A program made the translations under genes and the position numbers. From the IMG/VR virus record IMGVR_UViG_3300027969_000061, positions 1 to 64,000 of that record: a stretch of DNA of 64,000 bases; one strand, given 5' to 3'. Each line of letters begins with the position of its first letter. The stretch's first letter is position 1. Below, in pieces: positions 30,781 through 39,997 of the stretch. Source of the DNA: a virus. The notes under the pieces were generated by a model that was not told where the DNA came from, searched no databases, and saw only the letters and a program-made list of their open reading frames with translations.

Positions 30781-31365
30781 TTATCGTATCTGTTCTAGTG
30801 ATTCTTGCCATACTTTAGCAGCGGTAGCTTTCCTAAACTGTTGTATTGGCAAGAATGCCGCTATGTCCCACTCATTTGGCTGCACGGCAAGTATTTTTGA
30901 TTGAACATGGTTCATCAAATACTTTTTAAAGCATGGTTTAAACTCTTTAAACCGTCTGGAGGCGTTTAATATGTCATAGGTCACATTCATACGCTGAATA
31001 TCTTTATTGCCGTCAACCACCGCAAAATCCATCAATTTATCCAAAAAGGCGACTCGATACTGAATTGGTAAATAATGTAGGTTCAGACCAGTAAATCCAT
31101 CTGCCTCAATGTTTAATACCAATACCAAAGGGAATCGGTCATAATATGGTAAATCTGATTTTGTCTTTGGATCATAATAGAAGAAATATAATCCGCCATT
31201 ATAAAAATGATTACCTCTATTCTCCCGAGCAATCGTAGAAGCGATTCCTGTAGGATTACTAAGGTCACCAATCTTTTTGGTCATCCAACGATAAGAGTCA
31301 CGGCTCATCGTTTGAAGTTCCGAAGCAGTTTTTTGTTTTGCGAGTTGTGTTAGTTTAGATGCCAT
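30781..31365 (-). CDS. conserved T4-like virion or DNA-end protein, 194 aa
   Basis: Contains YNGGLYFFYYDPKTKSDLPYYD, then RFPLVLVLNIEADGFTGLNLHYLP, a combination I recall from many T4-like phages. Position next to gp4 suggests a head-completion or DNA-end protein (gp2-like), but the sequence does not prove it. Basic N-terminus. Starts 11 bases after gp4. Confidence 0.6.
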   Translation of the reverse strand: MASKLTQLAKQKTASELQTMSRDSYRWMTKKIGDLSNPTGIASTIARENRGNHFYNGGLYFFYYDPKTKSDLPYYDRFPLVLVLNIEADGFTGLNLHYLPIQYRVAFLDKLMDFAVVDGNKDIQRMNVTYDILNASRRFKEFKPCFKKYLMNHVQSKILAVQPNEWDIAAFLPIQQFRKATAAKVWQESLEQIR

Positions 31366-31376
31366 TTATTATTTAG

Positions 31377-31811
31377 TTACAGTCCTAGATGGTCTTCCGT
31401 AAGAACTTGAAACTCCCACCCACGGTCCAAACAGAACTCGGTGGCTGCTTTCCATTTAGATTGATTGACACCCCAAGTGGCCACCTCTTGAATGTATTGT
31501 TTAGTGATTCGTTTGCGTGGTTCTGGTGGTTGTGATTGTTTCTTTGGTTTGACCTCTATCATCATTGTTTTCAGTTTACCATCTCTGGTTTTCATTTTTA
31601 CAATGAAGTCTGGAAAGTAACGATGCCAACGACCATCAACAGGTGAAAGATAAGGAACAATCAATTCTTCAGATGCCCACGAGATAATACTTGGATTTTT
31701 GTCGAGCCAATTCATCACCTTTGCTTCCCATGATGAGCGGTAGATGATATTGTTATAATCCCCAATGTATTTTTGAGGGTTGGAGGGTGTAAATCGTCCG
31801 GAATACGCCAT
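31377..31811 (-). CDS. 4: gp4-like head-completion protein
   Basis: 144 aa. NIIYRSSWEAKVMNWLDKNP, then ELIVPYLSPVDGRWHRYFPDF and IEVKPKK: the T4 gp4 (50/65) family with a PD-(D/E)XK nuclease-like core (Asp in FPDF, Glu-x-Lys in IEVK). Needed to finish DNA-filled heads before tail joining. First gene of the leftward unit; diverges from gp48. Confidence 0.85.
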   Translation of the reverse strand: MAYSGRFTPSNPQKYIGDYNNIIYRSSWEAKVMNWLDKNPSIISWASEELIVPYLSPVDGRWHRYFPDFIVKMKTRDGKLKTMMIEVKPKKQSQPPEPRKRITKQYIQEVATWGVNQSKWKAATEFCLDRGWEFQVLTEDHLGL

Positions 31812-31816
31812 AAATA
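31809..31816 (+). promoter_or_regulatory. candidate late promoter for the baseplate operon
   Basis: CATAAATA, one mismatch to TATAAATA, 34 bases before gp48 and overlapping the first codon of the divergent gp4. The right distance for a late transcript start near 31823. Confidence 0.5.
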
Positions 31817-31850
31817 TATTATTATGTATCTTTCTTTTTAGGACAACCTA

Positions 31851-32780
31851 ATGGCTATCATTTCTATACCAACATCCATCGGTGGTGTATCAATACCAGG
31901 TAATATCATTAATGGTCCCCTTGGAGCATTGTTTGGTAATAAATTTCGTTCAAACAGTTATCAATATCCTAGAGATTTAGGTTCAGCAACAAAAGGTCAT
32001 ATTGTTCAATTTTCAGTTAATGAAATTGACCCCATTACTTATGAAGAAGCCAAAACATTTATTAATAAATCAACATCAATTGAAGGCGTAAAAGAACAAT
32101 TTAATTCCATTAAAAACTTTTTTAGTGGTGATGCACAAAAGACTTTAAATTTCAAACCAAAGAAGAAACGAAAAGTTGCAACCATTTCTCTATATATTCC
32201 CGATACCTTAAATTTTCAATATACTTCTGGTTATGGTAATTTAAGTTTAGTAGAAGTAGCAAATGAAGTGGCTGGTGTTGTATCAAATGTACCAGTAGTA
32301 GGCACTTTAGGTAAAATAGCCAGTCTTGGACTAACAGTTGCACAATCTAATGCAGCCAAACTTGCACTCTCTACACAAGGCCTTGCAATTAATCCACAAC
32401 AACAATTATTATTTGAGGGTATTGATTTTAGAACCTATCAAATGGCATTTACTTTCACACCATATTCACGCCAAGAAGCTGAAACTGTGAAAGAAATTAT
32501 CAAACTGTTCCGTTATCATGCTGCACCACAAATCACAACGGCAGCTGCTGGTATGTTTTTTGTACCACCATCAACATTTGATTTGGACTTTTTGTTTAAT
32601 GGCCAAAGAAACAATAATGTAACAAGAGTTGCAGAAAGCGTCATTGAAAATATTGATGTGAACTATGCACCTAATGGTTGGGCTGCACACGATGATGGTG
32701 CTCCGGTACAAACAACACTAACAATCAATTTTAAAGAAATCGAACTCATCGACAAAGATAAAATTAAGGCAGGATATTAA
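31851..32780 (+). CDS. 48: gp48-like baseplate tail-tube cap
   Basis: 309 aa. YQYPRDLGSATKGHIVQFSVNEI at the N-terminus, KRKVATISLYIPDTLNF and a C-terminal tube-type fold (FRTYQMAFTFTPYSRQEAETVKEI) match T4 gp48, which tops the baseplate and starts the tail tube with gp54. First gene of the long rightward baseplate operon; overlaps gp53 by one base. Confidence 0.85.
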   Translation: MAIISIPTSIGGVSIPGNIINGPLGALFGNKFRSNSYQYPRDLGSATKGHIVQFSVNEIDPITYEEAKTFINKSTSIEGVKEQFNSIKNFFSGDAQKTLNFKPKKKRKVATISLYIPDTLNFQYTSGYGNLSLVEVANEVAGVVSNVPVVGTLGKIASLGLTVAQSNAAKLALSTQGLAINPQQQLLFEGIDFRTYQMAFTFTPYSRQEAETVKEIIKLFRYHAAPQITTAAAGMFFVPPSTFDLDFLFNGQRNNNVTRVAESVIENIDVNYAPNGWAAHDDGAPVQTTLTINFKEIELIDKDKIKAGY

Positions 32781-33379
32781 TGCAATATTTTGATACTTTA
32801 CCAAAAATAATTGAAACCGACAATGTTGGAGTTTCAAGGGTATTCACCAATATTATGGCACGAGCCAGTATTATACCTGATGTATTAAAGAATCCTCTTG
32901 TTTACTACTCATATGATATACAAGAAGGTGATACACCAGAAATCATTGCATACAAATACTATGGTGATTCTTATCGGTATTGGATTGTTCTATTTGCAAA
33001 TGAACTATTAGACCCACAATGGTCATGGCCAATGGATTCTACAGTATTTGATAACTACATGGCAGAAAAATATCCGTCTGGTAATACAACAACTACAGTT
33101 TACAGTTATGAAAAGAAATTAACTCAAACAGATAATTCTACCAATACAGTAACAATTAACACAATTGATGTAAATCAAACAGAATACAATACCATTGTTG
33201 AAAATACACAAACATATTCTATCGGTAATTCTACTGTGACTGTTGCAACCACAAAAAGAATCATTACTATCTATGATTATGAGTATGAGTTAAACGAATC
33301 AAAAAGAAAGATAAACATATTGAACTCGGTCTATGTTGACCAAATGGAATCACAATTTAAATCATTGATGTCACAATAA
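32780..33379 (+). CDS. 53: gp53-like baseplate wedge protein
   Basis: 199 aa. MQYFDTLPKII start, then YDIQEGDTPEIIAYKYYGDSYRYWIVLFAN, the LysM-like core of T4 gp53, and ...DPQWSWPM. gp53 completes the wedge and lets wedges join around the hub. In T4 it is encoded next to gene 5, here next to gp48 and the gp27-like gene. Confidence 0.85.
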   Translation: MQYFDTLPKIIETDNVGVSRVFTNIMARASIIPDVLKNPLVYYSYDIQEGDTPEIIAYKYYGDSYRYWIVLFANELLDPQWSWPMDSTVFDNYMAEKYPSGNTTTTVYSYEKKLTQTDNSTNTVTINTIDVNQTEYNTIVENTQTYSIGNSTVTVATTKRIITIYDYEYELNESKRKINILNSVYVDQMESQFKSLMSQ

Positions 33380-33380
33380 T

Positions 33381-34769
33381 ATGGAAAATAATCAACAAGT
33401 TCCAGTAGTTGAATCTCCTGGTGCTTATTACCCTCAAGACTTTTCGATACAGACACTCAATCTGTTGACCGCTAGTGGCCAACGATTTGAGTTAAAGAAA
33501 CTAATGGTTGAACTGTCATATTTTGAGGACATTTACAGTTTTGTTACTTCTGGTTATATTACATTGGTTGATGCACAAGGATTCTTAGAACTCTTTCAGT
33601 TAACCGGTAATGAATATATTGAAATCAACTTTGGTAAAATACGAACAGGTGACAACTCGACCGACCAATTGTTTAGAATCTATAAAACTAGTGATAGAAA
33701 ACCTAGTGGTAACATGAATAGTGAGGTATACACTCTTTACTTCTGTTCTGAAGAATTGTTACTATCGGAACAAACTAAAATCAGTAAATCATATACTGGC
33801 ACAGAAATATCCAAAATCATTGAAAATATTTTGGTTGAAAAATTAAAAGTAAAGAAGAAAAATATACAGGTAATAGAACAGACAATTGGTATGTATGACT
33901 TTGTTCTGCCTCGTTTAAAACCATTTGAAGCTATTAGTTGGTTGTCCACTTATGCAAGGCCAAAGATAACAGGCACAATAGGTGCTGATATGTTATTTTT
34001 TGAAACCAAGAATGGTTTTAATTACAGGTCATTACAGTCCATGTTCAAAGAACCAATTTATAGTACCTATCGATATCAGGCCAAGAACATTGAAGATTCA
34101 ATACAGGACTTTCAAGAAAAGACTATCACAGTATTGGATTATGAATTTGTCAAAACCTATGATGCACTAGAAGATATTAATTCTGGTACATTTGCCAATA
34201 AATTAATTTCAATTGACCCATTGGCAAGAACATATAAAACCATCGAGTTCAATTATAGTGATTATTTTGAAAAGAAAAAAACATCTTCTCTTAATAAAAA
34301 TGATGTATTGGTGCCATTAAAAAATAGATTAGGTAAAACACAAAACGAATCTTATGATTCTCGTATCAAAGTATCAACTTCTAATGCTTCACAGAATCAA
34401 TTACAATATGTTAAAAATATTCCTGGTTCTGTTGCAAAAGATATTGCCGTTGAAAATTATATACCTTTAAGAACAGCACAACTTGGTCTGGCGAATTATA
34501 CTGTAGTTAAGATTACCATACCAGGTGATCCTGGTATTACTGCTGGTCGAACTATTAATTTCAATCTATTGACATTGAAACCTTCAAGCAACAAAAAAGA
34601 GTTGGATAGATACTATTCAGGAACATATTTGGTGAGTGCTGTAAGACATATTATTAGTTCTGGTGGTGCATATCAAACAGTTTTAGAAATTACTAAAGAC
34701 AGTTCACCAACAGCGTATTCACAGATTAATAATAATAGTCCAGAATTTAGGAAAGCGGTAGATGAATAA
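33381..34769 (+). CDS. 27: gp27-like baseplate hub protein
   Basis: 462 aa. Hub features: ELSYFEDIYSFVTSGYITLVDAQG near the N-terminus, a tube-like second domain (FVLPRLKPFEAISWLSTYARP) and YSGTYLVSAVRHIISSGG near the end, as in gp27/hub proteins of contractile machines. Longer than T4 gp27 (about 390 aa). Followed with an 8-base overlap by the gp5-like protein, its usual partner. Confidence 0.75.
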   Translation: MENNQQVPVVESPGAYYPQDFSIQTLNLLTASGQRFELKKLMVELSYFEDIYSFVTSGYITLVDAQGFLELFQLTGNEYIEINFGKIRTGDNSTDQLFRIYKTSDRKPSGNMNSEVYTLYFCSEELLLSEQTKISKSYTGTEISKIIENILVEKLKVKKKNIQVIEQTIGMYDFVLPRLKPFEAISWLSTYARPKITGTIGADMLFFETKNGFNYRSLQSMFKEPIYSTYRYQAKNIEDSIQDFQEKTITVLDYEFVKTYDALEDINSGTFANKLISIDPLARTYKTIEFNYSDYFEKKKTSSLNKNDVLVPLKNRLGKTQNESYDSRIKVSTSNASQNQLQYVKNIPGSVAKDIAVENYIPLRTAQLGLANYTVVKITIPGDPGITAGRTINFNLLTLKPSSNKKELDRYYSGTYLVSAVRHIISSGGAYQTVLEITKDSSPTAYSQINNNSPEFRKAVDE

Positions 34770-35838
34770 TTTTTTAGGTAAAGACGGATTTAATTGGTGG
34801 TATGGTGTCGTTGAGGACAATGCTGATCCTTTAAAGGCTGGTCGTGTGCGTGTTCGTATATTTGGTTATCATAGTGACAACCTACAAGAACTACCCACTA
34901 AAGATTTACCATGGGCTCAGCCATCATTATCACCTAGTAATTCAAAGACATTTAGTCCACCACGATTAGGTGATTATGTCATGGGATTCTTTTCTGATGG
35001 AGAGTCAGCACAGGCACCAGTCATTATGGGCGTGTTTCCTGGTTTTGAAGCATCTTATGATAAATCAAAAGGTTTCTCACCTCAAAGTAATTTAAAACAA
35101 GCAACACCGCCAGCAGGTCAAATACAATATCAAGTGGGTCAACCAACATTGGCACCGTTGGCACGAGGTGTTGTGGCAAATACAGCCATTTCACAAGCCA
35201 ACGACAATTTAGCTCATGTGTGTGATTTTGTGGGTGATATGCAAAAAAATATTAATCTTAAAAAATACACTAAAGCTATAGCTCAACAAATTAGAAAAGC
35301 CATTCGTGCCGTTTTAAGAGCATTAGGTCTAGGAGATGCTACAGGACAAACTTCTTGGTTATTAAATACACTCAAATCAATTAAACGAGAAGTTGATTAT
35401 ATTAATAAACAAATTTTACAACCTATTTTGGATTTTCAGAAGTATGTTGTGGCTTATATTGCAAAATTGAGAGAAATTTTACAATGGATTTTAAGTTTGC
35501 CTGCTAAATTTTTAGCATTGTTACAAGATTGTTTGGCAAGAATAATTAAAGCTATTGGAAATGTTTTTAAAGATATTGGTGCTGGTCTTTCAGATGGTTT
35601 ACAAAGTTCTGGTGACTTTGATGCAATACTTAAAGAGGCTAAATCTTTGGCAACTACTGTCGGAGATACAGTAAAATTAACTGCGGCTGTAGGAGCTGGC
35701 ACAGTTGCAATAGTGGGTTCAGCAACAGCAGGACTTTTAGTACCAACCAGTCAAGCAGAATTGGATGCGGCTAATGCGACCATTGCAGCATATGAAGCTC
35801 CAGCACAACCAAAAATTATACAAGATTCGGCACCTTAA
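34762..35838 (+). CDS. 5: gp5-like hub protein, OB-fold domain without lysozyme
   Basis: 358 aa. FNWWYGVVEDNADPLKAGRVRVRIFGYHSD, PWAQPSLSPSN and GDYVMGFFSDGESAQAPVIMGVFPG: the gp5 N-terminal OB fold that sits on gp27. After it come helical, Lys-rich segments (about 165-260) and an Ala-rich tail instead of the T4 lysozyme domain. The beta-helix needle is encoded by the next gene. Thus gp5 is split in two here. Confidence 0.8.
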   Translation: MNNFLGKDGFNWWYGVVEDNADPLKAGRVRVRIFGYHSDNLQELPTKDLPWAQPSLSPSNSKTFSPPRLGDYVMGFFSDGESAQAPVIMGVFPGFEASYDKSKGFSPQSNLKQATPPAGQIQYQVGQPTLAPLARGVVANTAISQANDNLAHVCDFVGDMQKNINLKKYTKAIAQQIRKAIRAVLRALGLGDATGQTSWLLNTLKSIKREVDYINKQILQPILDFQKYVVAYIAKLREILQWILSLPAKFLALLQDCLARIIKAIGNVFKDIGAGLSDGLQSSGDFDAILKEAKSLATTVGDTVKLTAAVGAGTVAIVGSATAGLLVPTSQAELDAANATIAAYEAPAQPKIIQDSAP

Positions 35839-35840
35839 TT

Positions 35841-36614
35841 ATGGCAACTATACCACAATCACCATCTGACAATCTTTGGACCGAGCCAGAATCGGCCGCA
35901 ACAGTTGAAAACCCACCAATTTATCCATATAATACTATACAACAAACGGAGTCTGGTCATTCCTTTGAGATGGATGACACTCCAACGAGAGAACGAGTAA
36001 GATTACAACACCGTTCAGGTACTTTTTTAGAAATGCATCCTAATGGTGATGAAGTGCATAAGGTGTATGGTACTGGTTACGAAATACATCTAAAAGGCAA
36101 AAATGTTCTGATTAAAGGTACTTGTAATATTACTGTTGAAGGTCATGCCAATATGGATGTTAAAGGTGATTATAATTTACAGGTGGCAGGTGATTACAAT
36201 GTATTAGTGGGTGGTAAAACCAATCATCGGTCTGTGCGTGATATATCTTTATCGTGTGATGATGACATATCGATTGCGGCCAATGAAAACTTTGGAGGTT
36301 CAGTTCGTATAGCGGCATCTGACCATGTTCTTGTTGATTCTGATTTGGTGGTAGCTGGCTCTGTTGCAGCCGATTTAGTTACGGCTGAAAGTCGTATCAA
36401 TGCTGGTACTGGTGTATATGCAGGTCCTTTAGGAGTTTATTCTTTAGGTCCTATTACATCATTAACTTTGGTGACATCACCTCTTGCACAATTTGGTATT
36501 ATGAATGCCGTATTAATGTCTGATATTATTAATAAAGGTATTTACAATACACATATACACAATTCACCAAAAGGACCGACCAGTCCACCTTTGACACCTT
36601 TTTTTGGAGTTTAG
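35841..36614 (+). CDS. gp5 C-terminal-type beta-helix spike
   Basis: 257 aa. ERVRLQHRSGTFLEMHPNGDEVHKVYGTGYEI then repeating short strands (KGTCNITVEGHANMDVKGDYNLQVAGDYNVLV) typical of the triple-stranded beta-helix needle of gp5 and VgrG. The C-terminal NTHIHNSPKGPTSPP carries an HxH motif, which in P2-type spikes binds iron at the tip. Pierces the outer membrane. Starts two bases after the OB-fold gene. Confidence 0.8.
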   Translation: MATIPQSPSDNLWTEPESAATVENPPIYPYNTIQQTESGHSFEMDDTPTRERVRLQHRSGTFLEMHPNGDEVHKVYGTGYEIHLKGKNVLIKGTCNITVEGHANMDVKGDYNLQVAGDYNVLVGGKTNHRSVRDISLSCDDDISIAANENFGGSVRIAASDHVLVDSDLVVAGSVAADLVTAESRINAGTGVYAGPLGVYSLGPITSLTLVTSPLAQFGIMNAVLMSDIINKGIYNTHIHNSPKGPTSPPLTPFFGV

Positions 36615-36617
36615 ATA

Positions 36618-37424
36618 ATGGCATCAGTTAATAATGCAACAGGAGTATTTGCAACACTAGGTTATAATTTTAGTGACCCAAATAGTGATGTAATAAATCT
36701 CTCTGCAAACACCGTGGCTCATCTTAATTCGATGCCGGCGTTTATTGAAACATGGCAGGCTCAAGACATAGCTAACAACACAGTTGGTGGTTATTATCAA
36801 AATCCTGTGAATTCCAATACCAGTTCAATCATTACAATTTCACAAACCATGATAATTGTGGCAAATACTGGTGCCAGTCAAAACATTGCAAATTGTAATT
36901 TAATTATTACAGCTGCAAATGGTTTGTATAATAACACGAGTTCTTTTTTAGCTCACACCAATAGAATATCAGGAGTTACACCATTTGTAGGACAAGATGT
37001 TGTGAATCCATATTATGATACGGCTATGGGATTAGGTAAAACTGCCTTGTATATTACCAATCAAACTGACAATATAACCAATACTTCACCCATTTTAGGT
37101 AGTTTCACTAGTATATTGATTGGACCACAAATAGGTTCAGCAAATGTTACTTTATCCAACAATCTTGTAACTTTGACGAATGGTGTAACGGCCAACAATT
37201 TAACAGAGGCACAGATATCACAGATTCTATCTGATATATCAAATACTAACACACTTTTGGTAACCAGACAAAATGCTGATGTAACCTATTATACTAATTT
37301 GCGTAGTTTTGTAGACAACTACAATTCCGTCAAAAAATTCAGTAATATGGGTGAAACGGAGACCTATTTGGTCAACAATTTTGTTGGTACTGACAAAATA
37401 AAAGAAAGAATAAATCCTCAATAA
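36618..37424 (+). CDS. unknown virion protein of the baseplate operon, 268 aa
   Basis: Asn/Thr-rich, few charges, no obvious fold. The C-terminal 70 residues are helical (ISQILSDISNTNTLLVTRQN). Lies between the spike and gp25, where phages of this group often encode a small structural protein. Followed by intergenic repeat copy 1. Confidence 0.6.
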   Translation: MASVNNATGVFATLGYNFSDPNSDVINLSANTVAHLNSMPAFIETWQAQDIANNTVGGYYQNPVNSNTSSIITISQTMIIVANTGASQNIANCNLIITAANGLYNNTSSFLAHTNRISGVTPFVGQDVVNPYYDTAMGLGKTALYITNQTDNITNTSPILGSFTSILIGPQIGSANVTLSNNLVTLTNGVTANNLTEAQISQILSDISNTNTLLVTRQNADVTYYTNLRSFVDNYNSVKKFSNMGETETYLVNNFVGTDKIKERINPQ

Positions 37425-37427
37425 AGC

Positions 37428-37508
37428 AAAATTTGATTTTTTGTGTTCCGGCCTCGAATTTTTTTGTCGTCAATTCAAATACTAAAAAAAGCAATTTTAC
37501 TCCTAGAG
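37428..37508 (+). repeat. 80-nt intergenic element, copy 1
   Basis: Shares about three quarters of its positions with 54713-54793. Best kept: GTTCCGGCCTC followed by an A/T run, ATTCAAA in the middle and ATTTTACTCC at the end. It fills the 100-base gap before gp25, where no protein frame is seen. A motif AATAAATA at 37512-37519 follows, only five bases before the gp25 start. Confidence 0.7.
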
Positions 37509-37524
37509 CAGAATAAATAAGAAG

Positions 37525-37920
37525 ATGGCACTAACAATAACAAAAATATACTCCGATATCGATTTCACTTTTACCAAGAAACCGGTAACGGCCGATGTAG
37601 CCCTTAGTTACGATGACCAAGCGGTCATTCGTTCTATCCGTAACCTATTGTTGACGAATCACTTTGAAAGACCTTTTAATCCAGATTTAGGTTCAAATCT
37701 TAATGCCTTACTGTTTGAAATGGTATCACCTCTAACGGCCGCATCGTTGGAAAGAGAAATCAATACGATGATTGACAATTATGAACCAAGAGCCAGAGTA
37801 AATCAAGTGATTGTGACTCCTCTTCCAGACAATAATGCTTATAATGTCTATCTCAGTTTCTATATTGAGAATGCCACATTACCGACAACAGTAACCCTAC
37901 TTTTAGAGAGAAATAGATAA
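37525..37920 (+). CDS. 25: gp25-like baseplate wedge protein
   Basis: 131 aa. SYDDQAVIRSIRNLLLTNHFERPFNPDLGSNLNALLFE and TASSLEREI-like continuation match the gp25/lysozyme-fold family of contractile baseplates, which anchors the sheath to the wedge. AAGAAG site before the start. One base before gp6, the usual order. Confidence 0.9.
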   Translation: MALTITKIYSDIDFTFTKKPVTADVALSYDDQAVIRSIRNLLLTNHFERPFNPDLGSNLNALLFEMVSPLTAASLEREINTMIDNYEPRARVNQVIVTPLPDNNAYNVYLSFYIENATLPTTVTLLLERNR

Positions 37921-37921
37921 A

Positions 37922-39997
37922 ATGGCAGGTGCTAATTCCAACATCCAAATGACCGATTTGGATTTCAATACAATTAAGAATAATCTAAAGACATACTTAC
38001 AATCGCAAGATGTATTAAAAGATTATAACTATGAAGGTTCTGCACTTTCTACTTTATTAGATATTCTTGCTTATAATACACAATATAGTGCATATTATTT
38101 GAATCAAGTGGGTAATGAGATGTTTTTGGACACAGCCATCCAAAGAGGATCAGTCATTTCTCATGCCAAACTATTAAACTATACACCACGGTCAGCCATT
38201 GCACCTACAGCCATAATTGATTTACAAGTAAACCAGGTAACTGGATCTTCATTGACATTACCAAAGTTTACTCAGTTTATGTCAGAAGCCATTGAAGGTG
38301 TAAATTATAACTTTGTTACTGCTGATTCATACACAGAAAATACTTCTGGTGGTGTGGTCAATTTTAATAATATTACTTTGAAACAAGGTTTGGCAACAAC
38401 ATTAAACTTTACTGTTGATTCTATCAATAACCCATCGTATACATTTGAAATACCTGATGAGAGTGTAGATACATCAACAATTACTGTTACAGTTCAACAA
38501 TCATCTTCAAATGCTGCCTCTGAAGTATATATTTTGGCCACTAATTTCTTGGCACTCACAGGCGATTCTAAAGTATACTTTTTACAAGAGAGTTTAACAA
38601 ACACCTATCAAATCTATTTTGGTGATGGTATTATTGGTAATAAATTAGTTGATGGTAATATTGTAGTCGTATCGTATGTAGTAACATCAGGCACTTCTGC
38701 GGCTGATGCCAATAATTTTGTATTGATGGATTCAATTTCAGGTTATTCAAATACATCTGTTTTCCCTGTAACAGCAGCAACAGCAGGTAACGATAGAGAA
38801 ACAATTGAATCTATTAAATTTCAGGCACCTAAATCTTATGCAGCACAAAACCGTGCCGTCACTAAAAACGATTATATTACCGCCATTCAACAGAATAGTT
38901 TAGGTATCTCATTTGATGCGGTAAGTGTATGGGGTGGTGAAGAAAATTCTCCTCCTGTATATGGTCAAGTGTTTATTTCTTTAAAGCCAACAGGTGCTTT
39001 TAGTTTAACTCAATCACAGAAACAACAAATTACATCACAAGTTTTAATTCCTATTTCTGTAGTAACAGTTACACCTACAATTGTTGATCCTGATTATACA
39101 TACATTCTTTTAACAGTTAATGTAATATATGATCCAAACAAAACAAATCAAACATCAACACAATTACAGTCAGGTATTAAATCAGCAATACAAGCATTTA
39201 CAAATAATACATTAAATACTTTTAATTCTACATTCAATACTTACGATTTACTGAATACAATTCAAACATACAGTACCTCTGTAATTACTAGTGAATACTC
39301 CATGAAACTGGAGAAAAAGTTTTTACCTAATTTAACTACACCAACAACATATAATCTTTATTATAATACTCCACTTCAAGCAGGTCGTTTCTTGAGTGGT
39401 GTGGGTAGTTCACCTGGAATGAGTTTTAGAGATCCATCCAATTTGGCCAACACCATTGACGGTGTTTACATTGAAGAAGTACCAACATCAACCAATGGAG
39501 TTGAATCGATTTCGATTTTAAATCCTGGTTTTTCTTATCAAAGCGCACCAACAGTTACTATCATGGGTGATGGTACAGGTGCAACAGCAACAGCTGAAAT
39601 ATCTGGTGGTTCTATACAAAGTGTTAAAATTACCAATGCAGGCAATGGATATACCAGTGCAATTGCAATGGTGACACCGGCTGCCGGTGATACAACAGGT
39701 CAATTAGCATCTCTTGTTGTTAATTTGCAAGGCCGTTATGGCACACTTAGAACATATTATTTTGATAGTTCTGGTGTTAAAACTATTTTCAATTCAAATA
39801 TTGGTACAATTGATTATCAAGAAGGTATCATTACATTAAACTCATTTAATCCCCTTACAATCGATAATGATTTTGGTCAACTATCTGTAATGGCCACACC
39901 AACTACAACAATTGTTTCTTCTTCATACAATCGAATTATTACTGTTGATCCTTTTGATCCAACAGCAATAACCGTTAACGTTACCGCCAAATCATGA
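37922..39997 (+). CDS. 6: gp6-like baseplate wedge protein (baseplate J type)
   Basis: 691 aa, close to T4 gp6 (660). LSTLLDILAYNTQYSAYYLNQVGNEMFLDTA at the start and KSYAAQNRAVTKNDYITAI later mark the baseplate-J core that forms the iris around the hub. Residues about 527-590 hold a GxGY/GTGATATA module also present in the next gene, gp8 and the DUF4815 protein. Overlaps the next gene by four bases. Confidence 0.85.
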   Translation: MAGANSNIQMTDLDFNTIKNNLKTYLQSQDVLKDYNYEGSALSTLLDILAYNTQYSAYYLNQVGNEMFLDTAIQRGSVISHAKLLNYTPRSAIAPTAIIDLQVNQVTGSSLTLPKFTQFMSEAIEGVNYNFVTADSYTENTSGGVVNFNNITLKQGLATTLNFTVDSINNPSYTFEIPDESVDTSTITVTVQQSSSNAASEVYILATNFLALTGDSKVYFLQESLTNTYQIYFGDGIIGNKLVDGNIVVVSYVVTSGTSAADANNFVLMDSISGYSNTSVFPVTAATAGNDRETIESIKFQAPKSYAAQNRAVTKNDYITAIQQNSLGISFDAVSVWGGEENSPPVYGQVFISLKPTGAFSLTQSQKQQITSQVLIPISVVTVTPTIVDPDYTYILLTVNVIYDPNKTNQTSTQLQSGIKSAIQAFTNNTLNTFNSTFNTYDLLNTIQTYSTSVITSEYSMKLEKKFLPNLTTPTTYNLYYNTPLQAGRFLSGVGSSPGMSFRDPSNLANTIDGVYIEEVPTSTNGVESISILNPGFSYQSAPTVTIMGDGTGATATAEISGGSIQSVKITNAGNGYTSAIAMVTPAAGDTTGQLASLVVNLQGRYGTLRTYYFDSSGVKTIFNSNIGTIDYQEGIITLNSFNPLTIDNDFGQLSVMATPTTTIVSSSYNRIITVDPFDPTAITVNVTAKS

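Noticed and set aside
37512-37519. late promoter for gp25
   Set aside because: AATAAATA is only five bases before the start codon, leaving no leader; noted in the repeat entry only.
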